A stretch of 64,000 nucleotides of DNA from an uncultured Selenomonadaceae bacterium. Its GTDB lineage: Bacteria; Bacillota; Negativicutes; Selenomonadales; Selenomonadaceae. Positions 50,584 to 58,317 of the stretch are shown here, piece by piece. Each line of letters begins with the position of its first letter. Position 1 is the stretch's first letter. Location of the stretch: contig CAJOCQ010000006.1 in the NCBI GenBank assembly GCA_905233135.1, positions 1-64,000 on the forward strand. The letters are read 5' to 3'. The notes beneath the pieces are model-generated. The model searched no databases, was not told the DNA's origin, and saw only the letters and a list, made by a program, of their open reading frames with translations. The position numbers and the translations under genes were made by a program.

Positions 50584-50847
50584 ATGTTCTTTCTTTTTCC
50601 AAAGCAAAAAAGAAAGAACCAAAGAAAAGTGCTTTCTTTCGCCCGTCAGGGCCGCTCGGTTCAAGTACGCTCTTAGTCAGTGAGCCCCTTTTGGGGGCGC
50701 AAACTTTTTCCTACGCTCGTAAAAAAGGTCAAGCTGCGGCTTTAGTGACGGGCGTATTACCACCCTTAACGGGTTGCAGTTTTAATTCAGCAAACTAGAA
50801 ATTGCCGCGCGTCCTGCGCGAGTGGCGGCTCACATCACGTTCGCCGC
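50584..50847 (-). repeat. Large structured intergenic element, head type A (copy 3, inverted)
   Basis: The 427-base gap 50503-50929 has no gene. In the plus strand the constant tail comes first (TTCTTTCTTTTTCC ... AAAAAAGAAAGAAC) and the core 50641-50847 follows as the reverse complement of copies 1 and 2. Long-range pair CGCCCGTCA/TGACGGGCG and the GCGGC hairpin are kept. The hairpin GGCCCC..GGGGCC has become GCCCCC..GGGGCT. Confidence 0.75.
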
Positions 50848-50865
50848 CTTTTTATTCTGTAACGC

Positions 50866-50892
50866 AAAAAAGCCTTCCTTTTGGGAAGGCTT
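50866..50892 (-). terminator. Terminator of tRNA-Ser(GCT)
   Basis: Leftward: AAGCCTTCCC, loop AAAA, GGAAGGCTT then six T. Confidence 0.8.
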
Positions 50893-50929
50893 CAATATTT
50901 TAACGTTCACTGCAGAATATTCAAAATTA

Positions 50930-51018
50930 TGGCGGAGTGGAGAGGACTCGAACCTCCGCGACCTTTCGACCCTAACGGTTTAGCAAACCGTCCTCTTCAC
51001 CGACTTGAGTACCACTCC
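50930..51018 (-). tRNA. tRNA-Ser (anticodon GCT)
   Basis: The minus strand starts GGAGTGGTACTCAAG and ends CCACTCCGCCA with encoded CCA. The anticodon arm ACGGTTTGCTAAACCGT has loop TTGCTAA, anticodon GCT (codons AGC/AGU). Long variable arm and T-arm GAGGTTCGAGTCCTC are present. Confidence 0.95.
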
Positions 51019-51169
51019 AAGTTTGCCTTATTCAAGGCTAGGGAATAATAACACAAAAATTTTTCTTTGTCAAATTTTTTTTAAAGTATAATGTATTTTT
51101 TATTAACGTGTTTATAAATTTTTTTTGCAGTTTAAATAATTTTCTTTCTTTCTGCGTGAGAAAGAATTT

Positions 51170-51243
51170 AGGAAACAGATTCTAGGGAACAGTGTATTGA
51201 ATCTTTAACCACTGTCCCCTAATCCCTGTATCCTGTTTCCTTT
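51170..51243. repeat. Intergenic short-unit inverted repeat (tRNA-Ser/thioesterase)
   Basis: AGGAAACAGATTCTAGGGAACAGT faces ACTGTCCCCTAATCCCTG and TATCCTGTTTCCT; AGGAAACAG pairs with CTGTTTCCT and GGGAACAGT with ACTGTCCCC. Confidence 0.7.
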
Positions 51244-51277
51244 AATGCCGCTTTTTGGCAACAAAATTTTTTATTTT

Positions 51278-51682
51278 TCAATACATTTTAATTTTTGAAT
51301 TTGCTTTAGCTTGAAATTTTTCACGGTTGACAATAAAACGTTCGTGCCGCCCGCGCCCAATTTCGCCGCGCTCGTCAAAGGTTGCAACTTCAAAAATTAT
51401 TTTGCGCCCGTCAATTTCCGAAATTTCAACTTCTGCCCAATATTTTAAATTTACGGGCGTTGGCGCGGTATGTTCAAAATTTATTAATGTTCCTACGCTT
51501 GTAAATTCAGGCGGCAAAACTTTTTCTGCCAAATCTGCCGCCGCCTTTTCGACGAGCGCAATTAATTTCGGCGTTGCCAAAACTTGTAAACTTCCCGAAC
51601 CTACCGCAACCGCTGTATCTTTTTCTGTTACAACCTGCGCGACGGAATTTTTTAAGCCCGCTTTCAAATTTTCAAATTGCAT
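51278..51682 (-). CDS. Hotdog-fold thioesterase (FlK-like)
   Basis: 134 residues. VTEKDTAVAVGSGSLQVLATP, LIALVEKAAADLAEKVLP, TLINFEHTAPTPVNLKYWAEV and RGEIGRGRHERFIVN follow the fluoroacetyl-CoA thioesterase/FlK layout of hotdog thioesterases. Probable acyl-CoA hydrolase of unknown substrate. It starts 1 base after the lysR stop, so it is translated with that regulator. Confidence 0.8.
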   Translation of the reverse strand: MQFENLKAGLKNSVAQVVTEKDTAVAVGSGSLQVLATPKLIALVEKAAADLAEKVLPPEFTSVGTLINFEHTAPTPVNLKYWAEVEISEIDGRKIIFEVATFDERGEIGRGRHERFIVNREKFQAKANSKIKMY

Positions 51683-51683
51683 T

Positions 51684-52580
51684 TCATTTGCCCTTCAAAT
51701 ACATTTTTTTAAACATATCAATAAAATTCGTGCAGGAAGTCGAGAGCGTTTGATTTTTCAGCCAAGAAATAACGGTATGAGTTTTCATTTCGGGTTCAAC
51801 AATTTTTTTGTAAATCAAATCGCCGTCCGTCAAAAGTTCGCGGCTTGAAATTGGAATGAGTGCCACGCCCAGATTTTTCTTGACCATCATTAAATCTTGA
51901 ACTACGCTGTCAGAAACGCAAATAATATTGGGCTCAAATCCGATTTTTTTGCAATTCGCCTCAAAAATAGATTTCCAGCGCAAAGGAATTATCATTGTTT
52001 GATTTTGCAACTCGGCGAATTTAATAAAATCTTCGTTGACGCCGCAAGGGTTATTTTTATTCATAACAACAACAAGCGGCTCATTCGGCAACACCAAAAG
52101 TTCATACGCCAAATTGTCAACTTGCGTGCGCGTAATTGCAATTTCAATTAAATGACTGTCCAAAAGTTCCAGAATCCGCGCACCTTCCGCCTCCCAAATT
52201 TCAAAAGTTATGTTGGGGTAAACTTTATGAAATTCCGAAATTAAATCGGGCAGAATCATTGCGCCCGAAGTTGTAATTGTGCCAATGCGAATGGAGCCCT
52301 TCGCGCCCGTGCCAATCTCGGTAATTTCACGAACCGTACCGTCAACCATACCGAGAATATTTTCAACACGCCCGTAAAGCACGCGCCCCGCGTCAGTAAG
52401 GCGAATCCTGCGCGAGCCGCGCTCAAAAAGTTTCACGTTCAATTTTTCTTCAAGGCGTTTCATTTGACGACTCAAGGCGGGCTGTGCAACGTCCAAACGC
52501 TGCGCGGCGTGGCTGATATTTCCTTCTTCGACTATTGCAAAAAATGCGCGCATATCTTTAATTCCAATGTCTTGTCCCAT
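51684..52580 (-). CDS. LysR-family transcriptional regulator
   Basis: 298 residues from the ATG at 52580, chosen because the winged-helix domain starts just after it (DMRAFFAIVEEGNISHAAQRL, then AQPALSRQMKRLEEKL) and the longer reading adds a non-homologous hydrophobic stretch. GGAG lies 12 bases upstream. The effector-binding domain follows from residue 90. It is divergent from dhaL, and a dyad between them (52620-52646) may be its operator. Confidence 0.9.
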   Translation of the reverse strand: MGQDIGIKDMRAFFAIVEEGNISHAAQRLDVAQPALSRQMKRLEEKLNVKLFERGSRRIRLTDAGRVLYGRVENILGMVDGTVREITEIGTGAKGSIRIGTITTSGAMILPDLISEFHKVYPNITFEIWEAEGARILELLDSHLIEIAITRTQVDNLAYELLVLPNEPLVVVMNKNNPCGVNEDFIKFAELQNQTMIIPLRWKSIFEANCKKIGFEPNIICVSDSVVQDLMMVKKNLGVALIPISSRELLTDGDLIYKKIVEPEMKTHTVISWLKNQTLSTSCTNFIDMFKKMYLKGK

Positions 52581-52619
52581 CTGAAAACACATCTCCAAAC
52601 TAATTTTCTCAAAGTTATT

Positions 52620-52646
52620 ATAGCACAGTTTTAAAATATGTGTTAT
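52620..52646. promoter_or_regulatory. Candidate LysR-type operator between lysR and dhaL
   Basis: ATAGCACA (52620-52627) and TGTGTTAT (52639-52646) form an interrupted dyad with an 11-base centre in the 106-base divergent intergenic region, the size and place expected for LysR binding. Confidence 0.5.
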
Positions 52647-52686
52647 CATTACAAATAATTTTAAAATTTTTAAGGAAGTGAACGAA

Positions 52687-53316
52687 ATGATAAAAGACGC
52701 GGCAGGCGCGGTTATCAAGGCACTTTTGCAGGATAAAGAATATTTATCGCAGTTGGACGCGAAAATTGGCGACGGGGATCACGGCTTGAATATGGCGCGC
52801 GGCGCAAAGGCGGCTGAAGAAGCTCTTGACGAACTCGACGATTCGGCGAATATTCAAGAAGTTTTGCAGGCAATAGGCGACGCGGTTTTAATGAATGTCG
52901 GCGGCACTGCGGGACCACTTTACGGCACGGGATTTTTGGAAGCCGCAAAAGTTGTTGACGAAAATTCAAAACTCGACGCGCCAACTTTGGAAAAAGTTTT
53001 TGGCGCAATGGTTGCAGGAATTAAGCGGCGCGGGCGTTCAGACAAAGGCGACAAAACTATGCTTGATGTTCTGATTCCGATTCACGATTCTTTCAAGGCT
53101 GAAAATACTGTCGGCAAGACTTTTGAAGAAATTTTGACTGAAGCAAGAGACGCGGCGCGCGACGGCGTTGAATATACAAAAACAATTCCTGCGCGAAAGG
53201 GCAGAGCAAGTTATTTCGGCGAAAAAAGCATTGGCTTTGAAGACCCGGGCGCAATGTCTTCGCTGATAATGTTCCGCGCCCTTTGCGGTTTTTTGAAAGA
53301 TTCATTGAAGAATTAA
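52687..53316 (+). CDS. dhaL: DhaL-type dihydroxyacetone kinase subunit (orphan)
   Basis: 209 residues from the ATG at 52687 (AAGGAAG 8 bases upstream). LDAKIGDGDHGLNMARG holds the Asp cluster that binds the ADP-magnesium group; NVGGTAGPLYGTGFLEA and RGRSDKGDKTMLDVLIP complete the ADP-binding domain. In PTS-dependent dihydroxyacetone kinases DhaL works with DhaK and DhaM; neither is adjacent. It may therefore pair with distant subunits or with another DhaK-like protein. Confidence 0.85.
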   Translation: MIKDAAGAVIKALLQDKEYLSQLDAKIGDGDHGLNMARGAKAAEEALDELDDSANIQEVLQAIGDAVLMNVGGTAGPLYGTGFLEAAKVVDENSKLDAPTLEKVFGAMVAGIKRRGRSDKGDKTMLDVLIPIHDSFKAENTVGKTFEEILTEARDAARDGVEYTKTIPARKGRASYFGEKSIGFEDPGAMSSLIMFRALCGFLKDSLKN

Positions 53317-53347
53317 ACATTGTTGGTAAATTACACAAATAAAAAAA

Positions 53348-53575
53348 GCGGCGAACGTGATGTGAGCCGCCACCACTCGCGCAGGATGCGCGGCAATTTC
53401 TATTTTCTACGCTTGAAAGTGCAACCTAAAAAAGCACGCGCTTTCTAGGGCACGGCACACAGGACGTGCGCCGCCCGCAATAAGTCGCAGGATGCGACTT
53501 CTGCGGGGCGAGAGTTTTTCTTTCTTTGCCAGGCGTTTCTTTCTTTTTACAAAAAGAAAGAAATGCCGACTTGTT
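53348..53575 (+). repeat. Mosaic intergenic element: partial type A head plus other hairpins
   Basis: 53348-53425 repeats the first third of type A (GCGGCGAACGTGATGTGAGC, GCGCAGGATGCGC, GCAATTTCTATTT). Then the sequence switches to AAAGCACGCGCTTT, GCACACAGGACGTGCG, GTCGCAGGATGCGAC and a TTTCTTTCTTTTT ... AAAAAGAAAGAAA hairpin. The 317-base gap between dhaL and gltX holds no gene. It shows that heads and tails recombine. Confidence 0.65.
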
Positions 53576-53633
53576 AAAAAAAAAATTTAAATTTGTAAAT
53601 ACAATCCAGAAAACAGAAAGGCAGTTGTAAAAT

Positions 53634-55100
53634 TTGAAAAAAATTCGTACACGTTTTGCACCAAGTCCGACAGGTTATATGCATATTGGAAATTTGCGCA
53701 CAGCTTTATACGCTTACCTTTTCGCAAAATCTCAACACGGGGATTTTATTTTGAGAATTGAAGACACTGACCGCGCGCGCTATGTTCCCGACGCAGTGGA
53801 ATTTATTGAAAGAACTTTGGCGGCGGCGAAAATTATCCCCGATGAGGGACCACATCACGGCGGCAATTTCGCCCCCTACGTTCAAAGCGAAAGAATGGAA
53901 CTTTATAAAAAGTACGCCGAAGAACTCGTTGAAAAAGGCTATGCTTACCGTTGCTTTTGCGTCAATCACGAAGAAGAAAATAATTCTGACGATAAAAAAT
54001 TTGGCGGTTATAATCGTCATTGCCGCAATTTATCTGACGCCGAAATTAAAGAAAACCTCGCGCAGGGCAAGCCGTATGTTATCCGCCAAAAAATGCCGCT
54101 TACGGGCGAAACAACTTTCTTTGACGTGTTGCACGGCAATATTACAATCGCAAATTCCGAACTCGAAGACCAAGTTTTATTAAAGAGCGACGGTATGCCG
54201 ACTTACAATTTTGCAAATGTCATTGACGACCATTTAATGGAAATTTCGCACATTATACGCGGCACGGAATTTATAACTTCGACGCCGAAACACGTTTTGT
54301 TATATCAATTTTTCGGTTGGGAACTGCCAACATTCATACACCTTGCACCGGTTATGGGCAAAGCTGAAGACGGCACAATTTCTAAACTCAGCAAGCGGCA
54401 CGGCGCAACAAGTTTTAATGATTTGGTTGAAATGGGCTACTTGCCCGAAGTCATTACAAATTACGTTGCGCTTTTGGGCTGGAATCCGAAAACTAATCAA
54501 GAAATTTTTTCTATGGAAGAGCTGATTGAAAAATTTAGTCTCGACGGCTTGAGTAAATCGCCCGCTGTTTTCGACTACAACAAACTTGATTGGATGAGCG
54601 GCGAATATTTTAAAGCTATGACGGACGAAGAATTTGCCCGCGCCGCAGATAAATTTTTTGGCGAACTTAACGAAAATCTTTCTGCAAAAAAAGTTTACCT
54701 TTCAAGCTTATTAAAAACGCGCGTCACAAAATTTAGCGAAATTCCCGCAATGATTAAATTTTTAATGGAAATGCCGCCCTTCGACGCCGAATTATTTATT
54801 AACAAGCGCAATAAAGTTAATCTTGAAAAATCCGCAGAAATTATTGAACCCGCAATAAAAATTTTGGAAGGCGTCGAAAATTGGACGCTTGAAACTTTGA
54901 ACGAAAAAATTTCCGCCTATATCGAAAACTCCGGATTGAAAACCGGGACGATTATGTGGCCTTTGAGAATTGCACTTTCAGGGCAAAAAGTAACGCCCGG
55001 CGGCACGGTTGAAATTTTATATTTGTTGGGGCGTGAAACTTCTTTAAAACGCCTTTCAACCGCTTTAAAAGATATACAAGCTGCCGTTAAGGCTTCATAA
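53634..55100 (+). CDS. gltX: Glutamyl-tRNA synthetase
   Basis: 488 residues from a TTG with AAAGG upstream. RTRFAPSPTGYMHIGNLRTAL carries the HIGH motif (HIGN) and ISKLSKRHGA the KMSKS equivalent; ILRIEDTDRARYV and YNFANVIDDHLMEISHIIRG are typical. It charges tRNA-Glu and, where GatCAB is used, also tRNA-Gln. The C-terminal helical anticodon-binding domain is complete. Confidence 0.96.
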   Translation: MKKIRTRFAPSPTGYMHIGNLRTALYAYLFAKSQHGDFILRIEDTDRARYVPDAVEFIERTLAAAKIIPDEGPHHGGNFAPYVQSERMELYKKYAEELVEKGYAYRCFCVNHEEENNSDDKKFGGYNRHCRNLSDAEIKENLAQGKPYVIRQKMPLTGETTFFDVLHGNITIANSELEDQVLLKSDGMPTYNFANVIDDHLMEISHIIRGTEFITSTPKHVLLYQFFGWELPTFIHLAPVMGKAEDGTISKLSKRHGATSFNDLVEMGYLPEVITNYVALLGWNPKTNQEIFSMEELIEKFSLDGLSKSPAVFDYNKLDWMSGEYFKAMTDEEFARAADKFFGELNENLSAKKVYLSSLLKTRVTKFSEIPAMIKFLMEMPPFDAELFINKRNKVNLEKSAEIIEPAIKILEGVENWTLETLNEKISAYIENSGLKTGTIMWPLRIALSGQKVTPGGTVEILYLLGRETSLKRLSTALKDIQAAVKAS

Positions 55101-55134
55101 AATTTATAACAGGCGAATTTAAAATTTTCAAACG

Positions 55135-55224
55135 ACGGAGTTTTAATTAAGGGCAGAAATTTTATAAAACTGATTTTATTCATTGCGCCAAAATTTTCGC
55201 TTTTAACCAAAACTCCGTTTTTTG
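55135..55224 (+). terminator. Hairpin between gltX and cydA, terminator or attenuator
   Basis: ACGGAGTTTT (55135-55144) and AAAACTCCGT (55209-55218) are a perfect 10-base inverted repeat separated by 64 bases, followed by six T. The large loop is unusual for a simple terminator. Confidence 0.55.
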
Positions 55225-55259
55225 TTACAAAAAATTTTTTACGAAAGAAGGGATATACT

Positions 55260-56630
55260 ATGGACGCTTTAATTTTATCAAGGTTGCAATTCGCAATAAC
55301 GACGGTTTACCACTTTTTGTTTGTACCGATAACTTTGGGCTTGTCAATTTTCGTGGCGTTGCTTGAAACGTGGTACGTAAACAGCGGCAGCTACGAAGAA
55401 CGAATTAAACTTAAAAAGCTTGTAAAATTTTTCGGTACAATATTTTTAATCAACTTCGCAATGGGCGTAGTAACAGGCATTGTGCAAGAATTTCATTTCG
55501 GAATGAATTGGTCGGAATACTCAAGATTTATGGGCGATATATTCGGCGCGCCGCTTGCGTTGGAGGCGTTGACGGCGTTTTTTCTTGAGTCAACATTTAT
55601 TGGAATTTGGATATTCGGTTGGGAAAAATTGAGCGAAAAAATGCATTGCGCGTGCATTTGGCTTGTAGCGTTCGGCAGTAACCTTTCGGCGTTTTGGATT
55701 TTGGTCGCCAATGCATTTATGCAGCATCCCGTTGGTTACGAAATTGAAGGCGGGCGCGCGGTTATGACGAGCATTTTTGAATTGATAACCAATCCGTACG
55801 TTTTCGGCGAATACTTCCACAGCTTTTTTGCAGGAATTTCAACGGCGGGATTTTTAGTTATAGTTGTAAGCGCGTGGAAAATTGCAACGGACGAAATTTC
55901 GCGTGAAATGTTTGTACGGACGTTGCGTCGCGCAGTACTTTTTACATTTTTCGGATTATTGGGCGTAATGGGCAGCGGGCATTTTCATACTCAATATTTG
56001 GCGCAGGGCAACCCTATGAAACTTTCTGCGATTGAGGCACTTTGGGAAACTGAAGACCCCGCGCCCTTCGCAGTTGTAGCTGATATTAATCAAGCGGCGC
56101 GGCGCAATGATTCTGAAATTGTAATACCGAAACTTTTTAGTTTTATGCTGTACAATTCTTTCAGCGGCGAAGTCAAGGGGATTAACCAACTGCAAAAAGA
56201 ATTGCAGGAAGAATACGGCGCGGGGAATTATATTCCCGATGTTAAAGGAATGTTTTGGAGTTTCAGAATAATGGTCGGCGCGGGCGGCTTTATGCTTTTT
56301 GTAGTTTTTGTAATGGGCGTAATTTCGTTTTTCTTCCGCGAAAGAATCAGAGAATTTGCGTGTTGCTTTAAATTTTTGCCGTTACTTTTGCCGGTGCCGT
56401 TCATAGCAAATTCTGTCGGCTGGTACATAATGGAGGCGGGGCGGCAACCTTGGATAGTTGTCGGCTTGCAACGCACAGCAGCCGCTGTAAGCCCGAATTT
56501 GACGCCGTGGGACGTTTGGGCAACTTTGATAGGCTTCACGCTTATATACCTGTTCTTGGCAATTCTAGCGGTGTTTACAGCGGTAAAATTTATCAACCGC
56601 ACAAAAATAACAGAGGAGATTGAAAATTAA
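55260..56630 (+). CDS. cydA: Cytochrome bd ubiquinol/menaquinol oxidase subunit I
   Basis: 456 residues, short Q-loop form. LSRLQFAITTVYHFLFVPIT includes the haem b595 ligand His18, GNLSA/GYEIEGGRAV region the second haem region, and GWYIMEAGRQPWIVVG the signature with the haem b558 Met region. It reduces oxygen at high affinity, protecting an anaerobe. Its stop overlaps the next ATG by one base. Confidence 0.95.
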   Translation: MDALILSRLQFAITTVYHFLFVPITLGLSIFVALLETWYVNSGSYEERIKLKKLVKFFGTIFLINFAMGVVTGIVQEFHFGMNWSEYSRFMGDIFGAPLALEALTAFFLESTFIGIWIFGWEKLSEKMHCACIWLVAFGSNLSAFWILVANAFMQHPVGYEIEGGRAVMTSIFELITNPYVFGEYFHSFFAGISTAGFLVIVVSAWKIATDEISREMFVRTLRRAVLFTFFGLLGVMGSGHFHTQYLAQGNPMKLSAIEALWETEDPAPFAVVADINQAARRNDSEIVIPKLFSFMLYNSFSGEVKGINQLQKELQEEYGAGNYIPDVKGMFWSFRIMVGAGGFMLFVVFVMGVISFFFRERIREFACCFKFLPLLLPVPFIANSVGWYIMEAGRQPWIVVGLQRTAAAVSPNLTPWDVWATLIGFTLIYLFLAILAVFTAVKFINRTKITEEIEN

Positions 56631-57010
56631 TGAATGAAGGTACTTTACAAGCAAAATATTTTTCCTATCAAGGCAGATTAAATCGCAAGCGTTACATTTT
56701 TCGTTCGTTGAAACTTGTGCTGGCAAATTTTTTGTTTGCTTTTGTCACAGGTGCAATTTTAGTTTTTTTTGAAATGGTAGAGAACGATTCAGAAGGACTT
56801 GAAAATTTACTTGCTATACTTAGTTGGCCGTTCGCTATTTCGGGGATAATGCTGACAATTCGGCGTTGGCACGATATGAATCACTCGGGCTGGTGGTATT
56901 TGCTTAGTTTTATACCGATAATCAATTTGGTTGCAGTTTTTATGTTGTTATGCAAGAAAGGCACTGACGGACCGAATGATTTCGGCGAAGATCCTTTAAT
57001 GTACGAGTAA
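56630..57010 (+). CDS. DUF805 family membrane protein inserted between cydA and cydB
   Basis: 126 residues. FSYQGRLNRKRYIFRSLKLVL and MLTIRRWHDMNHSGWWYLLSFIPIINLVA, given here in two parts, are the DUF805 pattern: RLNRKRY start, a hydrophobic helix pair and the RRWHDMNHSGWW motif, and GTDGPNDFGEDP at the end. Function of the family is unknown. It starts on the last base of the cydA stop (TAATG) and lies 38 bases before cydB, so it is expressed with the oxidase. Confidence 0.88.
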   Translation: MNEGTLQAKYFSYQGRLNRKRYIFRSLKLVLANFLFAFVTGAILVFFEMVENDSEGLENLLAILSWPFAISGIMLTIRRWHDMNHSGWWYLLSFIPIINLVAVFMLLCKKGTDGPNDFGEDPLMYE

Positions 57011-57048
57011 AAATTTAAAAAAATTTTTTGCAAAGGGGGCGACTCGGA

Positions 57049-58041
57049 ATGGATTTAAATTTGATTTGGTTTATATTGATAGCGGTACTTTTCACGGGAT
57101 TTTTTATTTTGGAAGGCTTCGATTACGGCGTTGGAATGTTAATGACAGGGCGAACGCGCGAAGAGCGCACGCAATTTATAAAAGCAATAGGACCTGTTTG
57201 GGACGCCAATGAAGTTTGGATGATAACGGCGGGCGGCGCGAGTTTTGCGGCGTTCCCGCACTTTTATGCGTCAATGTTTAGCACATTTTACCTTGCGTTA
57301 TTTTTAATGTTGTTGGCGTTGATAATGCGCGGCGTGGCGTTTGAATTGCGCGGCAAGTTTCAAAATGCAAGTTGGATAAATTTTTGGGACGGCGCAATAA
57401 TTTTCGGAAGTTTTGTCCCGGCGTTTTTATGGGGCGTGGCAATGGCTGATTTGTTGCAAGGCTTGCCGCTAAATTCGCAAATGCATTACACGGGAAATTT
57501 TTTTGACTTGTTGAGCCCGTACTCAATCGTTGCAGGATTATTTTTCGTATCGCTTTTTATGTTTCACGGCGCAAATTTTTTAAGCATAAAACTTGCTGAC
57601 GAAAGAATTTTATTTGCGCTGAAAAAAGACGCGCGAGCGTTGTGTGTAGCGGCGTGGACTTCGTATTTGTGTTTTGTAATTTTATCAGTATTTGATACTG
57701 ACGTGATGACGAAGGCAAGCGGCGTAATAATTTTTGCGGCGGCAATGGGAATGTTGTCGGCGGGCTGGTCATTCGTCAAGGAGGACAAAAAAATGGCGGC
57801 GTTCGTTACAACTTCAGTAACAATCGCCGTAACGGTAATTGGGCTGTTCGTGGCGTTATTCCCGCGCCTTATGGTGTCGAGTTTAAATCCCGAATGGAGC
57901 TTGACGATTTATAACGCGGCGTCAACGCCTTACACTTTGTCAATAATGACGGTTGCCGCCGTTGTACTTGTGCCGATAGTTTTAATTTATCAAGGCTGGA
58001 CGTACAAAATTTTCAAAGAACGAATTGCTCCCGCAAAATAA
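57049..58041 (+). CDS. cydB: Cytochrome bd oxidase subunit II
   Basis: 330 residues from the ATG at 57049 with AAAGGGGG upstream. WFILIAVLFTGFFILEGFDYGVGM, described in part, and GPVWDANEVWMITAGGASFAAFP are the CydB signatures; eight or nine membrane helices. Partner of CydA. No cydC/cydD assembly genes follow in this window. Confidence 0.95.
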   Translation: MDLNLIWFILIAVLFTGFFILEGFDYGVGMLMTGRTREERTQFIKAIGPVWDANEVWMITAGGASFAAFPHFYASMFSTFYLALFLMLLALIMRGVAFELRGKFQNASWINFWDGAIIFGSFVPAFLWGVAMADLLQGLPLNSQMHYTGNFFDLLSPYSIVAGLFFVSLFMFHGANFLSIKLADERILFALKKDARALCVAAWTSYLCFVILSVFDTDVMTKASGVIIFAAAMGMLSAGWSFVKEDKKMAAFVTTSVTIAVTVIGLFVALFPRLMVSSLNPEWSLTIYNAASTPYTLSIMTVAAVVLVPIVLIYQGWTYKIFKERIAPAK

Positions 58042-58087
58042 AAAATTTCTACGCAATTTTAGGCACAAGGCAAGAGGCACTAGAGAT

Positions 58088-58250
58088 TTGAAAAAGCCGC
58101 CCGCTTATGCACTCTTCTAACACTTTTGCGCCCTTCTTACTTTGTTGAACTGCTTGGGCGTTTGCAATTTCTATAACAAATGGTGCGCTAGCGGGCGGCG
58201 AGCTTTTCTTTGGTACTTTCTTTTGGCGGCTCAAAAGAAAGTACATTTTA
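58088..58250. repeat. Intergenic element, long-range hairpin head with constant tail
   Basis: GCCGCCCGC (58092-58100) pairs with GCGGGCGGC (58192-58200) around about 90 bases containing GCGCCCTTCTTACT and TGCTTGGGCGT, which also pair in part. The tail TTTTCTTTGGTACTTTCTTTT, shown by its ends, closes with AAAAGAAAGTAC. The 276-base gap after cydB holds no gene. Confidence 0.6.
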
Positions 58251-58281
58251 AATATTAAAATCATAAAAAATTTTTAGCACT

Positions 58282-58317
58282 AAAAAAGCCCGCCAAAAAA
58301 GCGGGCAAATTTTTTTG
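58282..58317. terminator. Bidirectional terminator between cydB and the TerD-like gene
   Basis: GCCCGC, loop CAAAAAA, GCGGGC with A-run to the left and T-run to the right, between convergent genes. Confidence 0.85.

Noticed and set aside
53093..53338. Short minus-strand frames over dhaL and the adjoining repeat
   Set aside because: They overlap a well-supported gene and show no motif or ribosome binding site.
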